From assembly GCA_004335835.1 (NCBI GenBank), contig RWJK01001708.1:47111-111110 (forward strand): a stretch of DNA of 64,000 nucleotides, in the 5' to 3' direction. Shown here in pieces: positions 55,801 through 64,000 of the stretch; the stretch's first letter is position 1; each line of letters opens with the position of its first letter. The position numbers were made by a program, and so were the translations under genes. Source of the DNA: Scenedesmus sp. ARA3 (lineage: Eukaryota > Chlorophyta > Chlorophyceae > Sphaeropleales > Scenedesmaceae). The notes beneath the pieces were generated by a model. The model made no database searches and was not told the DNA's origin. It saw nothing but the letters and a program-made list of their open reading frames with translations.

Positions 55801-56532
55801 TCGCTGCCGATATTGCTGCTGCTGCTGTAGTGTGCGCGAGACGCTGGCCAACTACGAGGACCCCACCATCATGTACCAGCTGCAGAAAGAGCTGGCCGTC
55901 AAGGAGGAGCGCTTTGAGGACGCGCAGAGCTTCCAGGAGAGGTGAGGCGGGCTTCTGCGCTGTTGAGGTGCAAGCAGTTCCGCAAGGTTTGACTGATATT
56001 TAGGTTGTTTTCCAAGGACGAGCGCTTTGTGAGCGCGCATACCTTCCAGGAGAGGTGAGGCGGGCGAAGAGTGTGCGGTTTGTCGACCTGTTGGTGCAGC
56101 AAGTTGGTCAGCGCAAGCAGAGTTGTTCACAGGCGCTCAAGCTCGGGCTTTGTTGCAGATGATCCTGCACCAACAGTAGTAACGCAGAGCTGAACAGCAT
56201 CAGTTCGTCGCAGCACCACTCAGTTTGCCGAGGCAGTTCGTCATTTGTGTTGGACGACACACAGCTCATTGCTCATGCCTCGCACCACTGTGCTTGCTGC
56301 TGCCTGTTGCGCGGCGTCTTCTGCCTCCACCCACCTGCTCACTGCTGCCGTCCACCGTCTGCTGCTGCCGCGCAGCATCGTGCACGAGATGACGCACAAC
56401 CGGCTGCTGCGCCTGGTGGTGGCCATGGAGTCCGCGCTGGCAGACGGCAGGTATGAGGAGGCCGCTCACCTGCGCGACGAGTACAAAAAGGCGGTGCAGC
56501 AGTCGCAGACAGCAGACCGCAAGGCGCTGTGA
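52861..56532 (+). CDS. BBD1: Bifunctional nuclease (DUF151) with C-terminal UVR motif, plastid-targeted
   Basis: Eight exons: 52861-53197, 53403-53462, 53771-53820, 54107-54172, 54999-55158, 55489-55558, 55831-55941 and 56376-56532. The phases close to 336 aa. The N-terminus (MAFSQACSSSCLLS, many Ser/Arg, few acids) is a likely chloroplast transit peptide. The DUF151 core follows: VVYLRVVGSEGVIPVHIGEN, ESNALLREIN, RPLTHDLMKNMLQEVGYRV, TDIIANTYYARVHV, then DVDARPSDAINLAVRFGAPV. The end (VVAMESALADGRYEEAAHLR, DEYKKAV) is a UVR/UvrB-C motif. This DUF151 + UVR layout is that of plant BBD proteins, which act as DNase/RNase in basal defence. The symbol is by analogy with Arabidopsis. Intron 4 holds a long fold-back, and the intron after exon 7 has an echo of that exon's end. 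Confidence 0.94.
54346..54454. repeat. Inverted repeat (45-nt arms, 19-nt loop) in nuclease intron 4
   Basis: The left arm 54346-54390 and the reverse complement of the right arm 54410-54454 agree at 37 of 45 positions. The loop is 54391-54409. Of the eight mismatches, seven are transitions. The transcript could form a long hairpin. Part of it reads as protein-like sequence, so it may be a coding fragment duplicated in inverted orientation. Confidence 0.8.
55898..56062 (+). repeat. Donor-side echo of nuclease exon 7
   Basis: The exon 7 end (KEERFEDAQSFQER, donor at 55941) recurs about 115 bp later at 56010-56062 (KDERFVSAHTFQER) with the donor GAGAG|GTGAGGCGGGC fully preserved. Confidence 0.85.
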
Positions 56533-58792
56533 AGCAGCGCAGCGTGGCGTGCAGCATCTGGCCCTGTCGAGTGCGGCAACCGCGGTGGCATCAAGCACTG
56601 CAGCCGCAGACAGGCGCTGCAGACAACGCAGCAGTTGTAGCGCGAGCGCAGCAGCTGGCGCTGTCTGTTTGTTGAGGGCGCTGCAGTCGCCAGCAGCAGA
56701 GCGCAGGGCGCTGTGAGCAGCGCAGCAGCTGGCTGCAGCACGTAGCGCAAGGCGCTGGGAGGCATGCAGCAACAGTCCCAGCTACCGGCTTAGTGATAGA
56801 CGAGTGTTTGGGTGCCTGTGGCAGGGCAACCCCCGCTGCCGCGTGTGGTGTATTTTTCTCAACTTCTCTCTCCTTTCGTACCTTTTTCCTTCTGCTCACT
56901 GCAAGACAGCAACATGCCAGCGCTCTTACAGGCTGCATGTTTGATGTGGATTGCTTGTGTGCGCCTGCATTGTGTATTTCAAATGCTACGCCAGCTGTGC
57001 GGTTTGCAGGGTCGGGCTTGATGCCTGCAGGGTTTTTGTGCTGGTGTTGGTGTGTGCTTGTACTCTATGATGATATGTATTGGCGTTGGGTTGGCTGGTG
57101 TGTTTTCACTTGTACCTGTATTGTAGAGAACGACCTTAGCTGGCAAGCAGCTGCTGCGGCTGTTTTGTGCGCTGAGCTGTCAGAGCTTTGCGTTTGTGTG
57201 GGCTGCATTGCGGCTGGGACATGGGTCCTGATGTCTGAGCGATGCGCCAGGTGTATGGAAGCAGGGTGTGTGCGTAATCTGTGATAGCATTTTGTGGATC
57301 TGCGTAGGTAGGTGTACAACACGGTTTCCGGCAAGGCTAGCATGTGTCTGGTGTTGGGCCCCCTGGGTGGTAGCTGGAGGAGCTGCCGCCAGCCAAGCAC
57401 AACGGCAGAGGCGTTTAGCATGCACAGTTGCTCCTGCTGCAGTGCAGCTGCTTTTGTTTGAAATGCTTCTTTGAGGGCGTCATTCTCTGCGTGCAGTGAC
57501 TGAGCGTTTCAGGCTGCATGCTGCTGGCCAGTGTTCTAGAAGCATCATGCAAATATATGCTTTCCCCTAGATGGGCTTTGTGTTGTTTGCTGTTTGCGGC
57601 AGCAATTGTAGGCAGGCACAGCACACGTTTTCTGTATGCGGTACAGGAGAGCACAGCTTGCAATCAGATGGCTTGTTGCTTACGTCGCTCACGCACTGAC
57701 GCAGCTTGCTGATACTGTTGCTGCTTGCATCTGTCATGTGGCAAGACCACGATATGCTACCATTGCATGCAGATGTATCACGTATGGACTAGCCATCACT
57801 TCACTTCACGCGCAAACAATGTGCCGCTACATGTTGACAGAGGGATTGTACTGATGTGTTGTGTTGCAGCAAAGGTTGCAAATGTTTGCCACAGTTATGT
57901 TGTAGCATGGAGGCGTACCTGGCTTGCTTCCGTGACTGTAGCCCTCCTGTTGCAGCCTTGAGGGTAGTGTGGCATGCTTCTGCATGCATGCAATGCTATG
58001 TCTGCTGCTCGCTGCGCTGAATTTGCTGACTGTGTGGCTTGCTGTCAAGGGTGTAGCAACAGGTTGTACAATTTGTTTCAAGGGTAGTTGGGTGGGTGTA
58101 ACAACAGGCATGTGAACCTTGTCAGGGCCCGCTCTTGCTGCTGAACTTGTACAGACTTCAAGTATGTTCAATTTGAACCAGTCGACTGTAGCCCCTGGAA
58201 CCGACAGAGATCTCTTACTTTTGAGAAGGCCTGAACGTGGTGGGGTTGATCATAGATACTGTGCAAACAGATGGAAACATTCCCGGTTGCCAAGCACAGC
58301 TGGCAGAGGAACTAAGACAACCCTGTTAAAGGATACTTTTGGCGGCTGCATCCGCATGACAAGCAGCAATGGCATGGTCAACTGCCCACACAGTGACACT
58401 GTGTGGCGCCAGTGGCGATGCGCAGGCGAACTTGACGTGTGCCACACGCAAACGTGTGCTGTGCCAACAGTGCTGTGAACTTGTGTACACAAAAAAACAT
58501 GTTTTCGTCAACATCATGCAGCCCTCTCTATGCATACACACTTGCCTAGCATATGATGATGATGACTTGCCTAGCATATGCTTACGTCAGGCTTGCAAGC
58601 CAAAGCAAAACAACGCCGTCAACCACTGCTGACTGAGCTGAGTTTTGGCAGCGATGTCATTTGAACAGCTGTGGGCAAACTCTCTCAGCAACTGCAAAAG
58701 GTGCGCAAACACCAACATCAAGCCCAGGGCATCTATTAATACATAACAGAGGCTGCATCTGCATGCCCCTTCAACCATCATGGCTCTGCCGC
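56533..58792. other. Intergenic stretch between convergent genes, nothing recognisable
   Basis: About 2.3 kb between the 3' ends of the nuclease (plus) and the MYND gene (minus). It contains the 3' UTRs, a small direct repeat with CTTGCCTAGCATATG at about 58,542-58,582, and featureless open frames. Confidence 0.45.
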
Positions 58793-61012
58793 CTACGTTG
58801 CCTGGCTTGCAGCAATGCTTTTGCAGATCTTCTTGTGCGCCGGGTGGTGCGCCACCTGGCAGGCCTTGCTGCAGTAGCGCGCAGCCCTGCAAGCAGCAGA
58901 TAGTGCATGGGGCACTCTGTCAAGCAAATAGTGACTCGATTGCAACAAGAAGATGGTGGTCATTATGTGAAGCAAGCGCAGGAGCAGACACAGCAGTCAC
59001 CTGTCATATCGCACACCTGACAGTCGCAAGCACAGCCAACAACAGCTTGCAAACAGCTCACAGGCATAGCCAGATGCTAAGCTGCGCACCTGCAGCGGGA
59101 GCATACGCAGCCCTTGCCCGCCACCAGCTGCTGCTCGCTCAATCCGCGCAGCTCCTCGCAGCGCGGGTTGTTGCAGCACAGCGGCACAGGGCACAGCGCA
59201 GTCAGCGCCTCACCACACGCCACCAGCCTTGCACCCAGCGCAGGGAGCAGCGCAACAAACGCCGCAGGCATCGCATTCACTAAGTTTGGTGAACTGCCAC
59301 TGCTGCTGCTGCTGCCACTGACACTGCTGGTAGGGGCTGCACCTTCTGCAGCATTGCCACCCTGCACGAGTGTCGCCAGTGCAACAGCAGCCTCCTGCTG
59401 CAGCTGCTGCACGTCCTGCAGCAGCCGCTGCTGCATGCTGCCACGCACCGCTGGCTCCCCCGGCAAACTGCAGTCCGGCAAGTTGGCCTGCAGCAGTGCG
59501 GCATAGCCTATGCACCCAACCAGCCCTGGAGCTAGCTCACCGAGCATCCGCTCATCAGCTGGCTGCATTGCTGCTGCTGCATCTGCATCGTCAGCCAGCT
59601 GTACTGCTGCCACCTGCGCCGCAGCGTCGCACACTGCAAGCGAAGCGAGCGCCTCGCCGGCAGCGATTGCGCTACGAGCCAGCAGCATCAATGCAGCACA
59701 GTTCCTGACCACGGCTGCGCTGCTGGTACTGCTGCTGCCAGCAGCACTGCCAGCAGTACTGCCGGCAGCGGCTGTTGCTGCTGTTTGTCCTGCCTGCGCA
59801 TGACTGCCAACAAACACCCGGCCCGCAAGCGCCATCACATCCAGTGCTGCGCGGGCCAGGTCTGCACACACAGCTGTGTTGCGGGGGCGGCACCCTTGGC
59901 AGGCGGATGCAGCAACAGCACCTGCTTGGACGCGCTTGATGCAGCTGAATTGCAGGGAAAGCAGCTGTGCAACTGGCAACGCCTGCTGCCCTGTCCAATC
60001 TAGGGCATGCAGGCACACTTCGCTACTGAGATGAGCCAGCGGCACAGTTGTGTGGTGGTGGGTCGTTCTGGTGCCGCGCACCGCCAGCTCTAGGGCTTGG
60101 CATGTTGCGGGTGGCTGCTGCTTGGCCACTGTTAGCAGTAGCTCTAAGTCGCCTGCGGTTGCAGCAAATGCAGCACAGTTGTGTTGATTGTCAACTTTGT
60201 CGATTGTCATACATGGATCAAGGGTGTGTGCATGAACCATCCTCATGCATACAGCTGGCCGAGTGCTGCACTGTGACTGTATCCCTAGCAATGCCTGGGT
60301 CAATTATGTGTACACGCGTGTCTGGGTGCAAGCGGGTGATGCATTTGCATTGGTGTATGACACAGCCTGAGGTGCACGCAAATCATGTGCTGCACTAACA
60401 CTTAGTAATATATGCTAGCACCAACACTGACAGAAGTGATTGCTGATTGCCGGGTGACAAATGCCTAAGTGCTCACACCAAAGCACTCACCGTCTTCTAG
60501 CATGCCACCCACAAGTGCAGCATATATCTCGCATACTGCTGCCACCTCCCCCTCATCCTTCAACTGCTCTGGGTGCTGCATTACATGCTGCACCGGGAGG
60601 TGCAGCAGGTGCAGCACAGGGGGCAGCAGCAGCGGAGCAGCAGCCCCCAGGCAGCCGGTAACGTGCAGTGATTCGCCTGTGATGCAGAACAGGTCGACTG
60701 CAAATCTGCAGAACTGCGCTGGGTCCAGCAGTGCCGCCTCCAGCAGCAGCAGCAGCTGCTGCTGCGTCGGCACCACTGCAGCCGCCTGGAGGCTGCTCCA
60801 GCTGGGAGGATCCGAAGGAGACTGCTGCTGCTGCTGCTGCTGCTCCTGCTGCTGCTGCTGCTGCTCCTGCTGCTGCTGCTCCTGCTGCTGCTGCTGTTGC
60901 AGCGGCAGCGGCGGCCGATCGCCTGGTGAGGCCTCCGGGCCGTGACCGCCGCCGCCGCCGCCTCTGCTGCTGCTGCTGCCGTTGCCATTCATGCTGGGAG
61001 GATCCGCGGGAC

Positions 61013-61062
<50 letters not shown>

Positions 61063-61174
61063 AGCGGCGGCGGCGGCAGCGGCTGATCGCCTGGTGAGAC
61101 TTCCGGGCTGCCGCCGCCGCCGCCGCCACCGCTGCTGCTGCTGTTGCCAATCATGCTGGGAGGATCCGAGGGGC

Positions 61175-61206
<32 letters not shown>

Positions 61207-61957
61207 AGCTGCTGCTGCGGCTGCGGCTAATCGCTTGGTGAGGCCTCCGGGCTGCCGCCGCCGCCGCCGCCGCCGCTGTTGCCGCTGCTGCTGCTGCCAT
61301 TCATGCATGCCAGCACTGCCCTCAGGGCAAGTGAGGCTCACATGCAGGCCGATTGGCAGATCAAGCGGTTCCATGCGCAGCATCAACTGCTTAGCTGGAG
61401 CCCCCATCGCCGCCAGAAACTCCTCGTGGTACGGCACAACAGCCAGACCCTGCTGCCGCCTCCCACTGCTGCTGCCGCTGCTGCTGCTGCCGCTGCTGCT
61501 GGAGATCCCGTCCTGTGCTGCAATCGGTGAGATGCCTTTCGCGCTGCTGTGTATCACTTGCAGCTGCAAAGCCAGCCGCAGGTACATCAGCTGCATGAAG
61601 GCAGCTGCACCAGCAGGATATCCACGCACCAGCTGGTCATAGGCGGCTGCAGCCTCCGGACCTTCTGATATGTCAGCTGATGTCATTAACATGCTCATAG
61701 CCGTAACCACCAGCTCAGCATCCTGTACGTACGCTGCTGCTGCTCCTGCACTTGTGGCGCTGCGCTGACTGCTGCTGGATGCTGCAGTGCTCCCGCTGCT
61801 GCTGCTGCTGGGTGGTAGCCAAGCACCCAGCAGAGTGACCCCCAGCTGCGCTGCGGGCAGCAGCAATGCACGCCACTGGGCGCGGTCAGACTGCCGGTGA
61901 TCAGACGCGCAGGACATGAGGAGCGAGAGCACGGATGTAGCCAGCAAGCTGCTGCTG

Positions 61958-62016
<59 letters not shown>

Positions 62017-62074
62017 ATTGCCGCGCTGCCACATTCTGCGGGCCCGCTGCTGCGGCTGTGGAGCCGGCACCTGC

Positions 62075-62142
<68 letters not shown>

Positions 62143-63139
62143 CGCGTTGGCGACCACACACAGTGCTGTGATCCAAGGGATGGCAGCAGCCAGCGCATCT
62201 AGTAGACCTGTAGCAAGCGCAACGAACAGCAACAGCGCAGGTTGAACTGGCATAAAACTGTGTGCAAGCAGACTATCCCAGATGAGAGCGAACCAGACCA
62301 TTTTTAACATAAGCATCAACACTATTGCATGGGCAAAAGGTTGGCAGCTGCAAGAAGCCAACATGTGATACGCAAGTTGACAGCATGCCAGTGCAACGTT
62401 ACCGACACATGTGCAGTGTGCAAGCAGGTCACACTGCCATGTACACACAACCCTGCTAGCAGCCGTTCTATTTGCAAGCAGTTTCCTGTCACATCCATGG
62501 AGATGGCAAGTTGAATTATCTGCTGACAGGACAGGCAGCTGTACTGATATGCAGCAGCGCTGCTGTCAGCTCACCGCTGGCATTGATGCTTGCAAGCATA
62601 CGGTTCCTGCAACTGCTGTGAGCAGCGCCCTCATTGCCGTCCACACGAAGCAGCAGCTGGTGTGTTGCAGTTGTTAGAGCTGCAAGGGTTGCTAGCGCAC
62701 TGTCGCTTGCTGCCGCTGCTGCTACTGCTGTTGCTGCTGCTGCTCCTACTTCTGCAGGGTTGGGGGCTGCTGTGGCCAGCAGCTGCAGCACGTGAGTCAA
62801 GCTGCTGCACAGCTCTGCAAACAGGTCACTGCTGGCAAGCACTTGAAGTAATCTGCTGCGCTGTGTGTCCCGTATGAACACGTTGAGGGCAGCAGCGCTG
62901 CGTAGCCACTGCTCCACATCTGTGAGAGTTGCTGAGTTGCCCAACACCAGCAGGAAGCGCGCTGGCTCTGGCAAAGGGTCGTTTCCTTGTAAAATACTGT
63001 TCATGGCTCCACTAGCAGCTGCTGCTTGCGTGCCGGATGCTGCAATTGCGGAGTGACACTGAGCAGCAGCAACAGTAACTGCTGCAGCGTCCCAAGCCAG
63101 GCCCTGCAGACTTTTGAAGTGCTGTGAACATGCAGTCAA
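58793..63139 (-). CDS. MYND-type zinc-finger protein (algal family), with large poly-Gln/Ala expansions
   Basis: Firm exons: 63139-62575, 62207 to somewhere near 61,300, an exon ending at 60491, 60152-59090 and 58886-58793. Joins at 62575/62207 (ASINAS|GLLDALAAAIPW), 60491/60152 (LEDG|DLELLLTVAK) and 59090/58886 agree in phase. The C-terminus is a MYND finger: CCNNPRCEELRGLSEQQLVA, GKGCVCSRC, then RAARYCSKACQVAHHPAHKK and ICKS, with Cys/His spacing as expected. MYND fingers are protein-interaction modules. The preceding 800 or so residues are helical, Ala/Leu-rich and without a known domain. Two CTG runs (about 61,963-62,010 and 62,076-62,141) encode poly-Gln. A repeat block at 60.8-61.3 kb separates two reading frames that I could not join, so the middle of this model is unresolved. 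Confidence 0.8.
60799..61301 (-). repeat. Three-unit tandem repeat inside the MYND gene
   Basis: Units start at 60799, 60990 and 61152 (191, 162 and 150 bp), each opening with GCTGGGAGGATCCG on the plus strand and containing a CTG run plus a GCC/CCG-rich part. In one frame units read as poly-Gln plus Gly/Pro segments (SPEVSPGDQPL, GPEASPGDRPPL); in another as poly-Ala plus Arg-rich segments. Length differences come mainly from the CTG runs. Confidence 0.85.
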
Positions 63140-63696
63140 AATGTTGTGGAGGCTGCGAACAAACTAATGCCTGCGTGCGGGGCTGACCACGGCAACAGCG
63201 TGTTTGCACGTCCACGATGCGCGCGTTCGAACAGCGGGAGCAGACGAGTGGACAGAGCGTCAACAGCTGCTGCAGTGCTTGAGTGGCGATGAGGCCGTGT
63301 GGCGACAGGTGGGCTGCGGTTCTCGTGAATACATTGCGTTGAACCCTGCTGCAGATGGGTGTGTCACTGACGTGGCAGATCATGTGCAGCCCCGTGGGTC
63401 CGACTTAGCAGAACACGTGCCCATATGCGCATTGCTATGCCTTAGCTTTTTCTGAGAGAGCCAGTGCAGGAGTCTGCTGTGCGCTTGGGCTGACAGCTGC
63501 TGGCAACACTTTGAAAGCCGCTGGCCGAACGGCTGGCCAGTGGCAGCGGCTGGCGGATTCCATGTCCCACACTACAATTCAAAGCCAGCCAAGCCTGGAC
63601 ATCAAGCCCCATAATCTTGCCGAACAAGTGCTTGTTACAGCAAATCAGTAGGGGGCAAGTGCATGCCTTATCAGCCATAGCTCCTAGAGCCCAAGC
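63140..63696. other. Spacer between tandem MYND genes
   Basis: 557 bp between the start of one MYND gene and the stop of its upstream paralogue. It should hold the promoter of the former. No other feature was seen. Confidence 0.45.
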
Positions 63697-63790
63697 CTAC
63701 TGTGCCGTGCTGGCGGCGATGCTCTTGCAGATCTTCTTGTGTGCCGGGTGGTGCGCCACCTGGCAGGCCTTGCTGCAGTAGCGCGCGGTC
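63697..63790 (-). CDS. Last exon of a second MYND-finger gene (partial; continues past the right edge)
   Basis: The exon reads TARYCSKACQVAHHPAHKK then ICKSIAASTAQ and stop, after a CCGCAG acceptor. It matches the last exon of the MYND gene at 58.8 kb almost base for base, including the length (94 nt). Earlier exons are not found in 63,791-64,000 and must lie to the right, so this is a tandem paralogue with the same intron position inside the zinc finger. Confidence 0.85.
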
Positions 63791-64000
63791 CTGCGGGCGG
63801 CAACAGTAGGTGCAGCACTTGATTGTTTGAGACAGTGTGTGAGTAGTCGCAATCAAGTGACTGCGCTGGCATGCTCAGCGGATCGAGGCCAGTGTGCATC
63901 CACAGCACAGACCTAACAAAGATATAAAAATAGTCATGATCATGATTGCCTTGGGTGTGTTACAATATCCCCATCCTGACTTAACATAACAACAGACATG
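63791..64000. other. Right edge: probable last intron of the second MYND gene
   Basis: No exon is recognisable in these 210 bp. By analogy with the paralogue it is the intron before the final MYND exon. Confidence 0.4.

Noticed and set aside
61897..62202. Plus-strand Leu-rich frame
   Set aside because: Antisense of the CAG runs that encode poly-Gln in the MYND gene.
1..64000. tRNA, rRNA, riboswitch or organelle features
   Set aside because: No cloverleaf, rRNA core or riboswitch core was recognised on either strand by eye.

Overview
The window looks like nuclear DNA of a green alga (Chlorophyta, probably Chlorophyceae near Sphaeropleales or Chlamydomonadales; this placement is inference). 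Evidence: genes with many short GT-AG introns, a plant-type cryptochrome, a plant-type bifunctional nuclease with a C-terminal UVR motif, algal MYND-finger paralogues, and heavy CAG/CTG runs that encode poly-Gln/poly-Ala and also line introns. I spliced the genes by eye. For most of them the exon phases close exactly over the whole CDS.

Layout, left to right: (1) 0.6-2.6 kb, minus: secreted beta-helix-like/TM protein running off the left edge. (2) 4.2-8.5 kb, minus: LisH/CTLH protein with a second CTLH and a C-terminal UBA-like domain. (3) 9.1-11.9 kb, plus: SPF30/SMNDC1 splicing factor. (4) 14.6-16.8 kb, minus: decayed copy, and 18.3-20.6 kb, minus: intact copy, of a secreted protein resembling a bacterial Cys/His family. 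(5) 22.6-25.2 kb, minus: plastid-targeted VTT/TVP38-type membrane protein. (6) 28.9-35.5 kb, minus: plant-type cryptochrome, 10 exons, 873 aa. (7) 35.8-40.6 kb, minus: 1135-aa coiled-coil protein. (8) 42.5-47.6 kb, minus: 1181-aa Gln-rich, probably nuclear protein. (9) A 152-N assembly gap near 48.9 kb flanked by a direct repeat. (10) 49.8-52.8 kb, minus: VASt-like, tail-anchored protein, head to head with (11) 52.9-56.5 kb, plus: bifunctional nuclease (DUF151 + UVR). (12) 58.8-63.1 kb, minus: MYND-finger protein, and (13) the last exon of a tandem MYND paralogue at 63.7 kb.

The most unusual signal is structural. About 30 extra, diverged copies of exon edges sit in introns or just past stop codons, each 40-100 bp long and spaced roughly 105-190 bp apart. 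Donor-side copies lie 3' of the real exon, acceptor-side copies lie 5' of it, and stop-codon copies lie in the 3' UTR. The cryptochrome alone has them at ten coding/non-coding boundaries; others are in the VTT gene (six copies of one exon end, counting the real one), SPF30, the CTLH/UBA gene and the nuclease. I call these 'exon-edge echoes'. The simplest reading is a high rate of nucleosome-scale tandem duplication, with survival only where a copy spans a coding/non-coding boundary and is spliced out or lies after the stop. Some copies differ from the real exon almost only at synonymous positions and keep usable splice sites, so a role in alternative splicing is possible.

The genes do not form a pathway. 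They are ordinary, separately transcribed nuclear genes with functions in ubiquitin ligation, splicing, light sensing, membrane/lipid biology and plastid nuclease activity.
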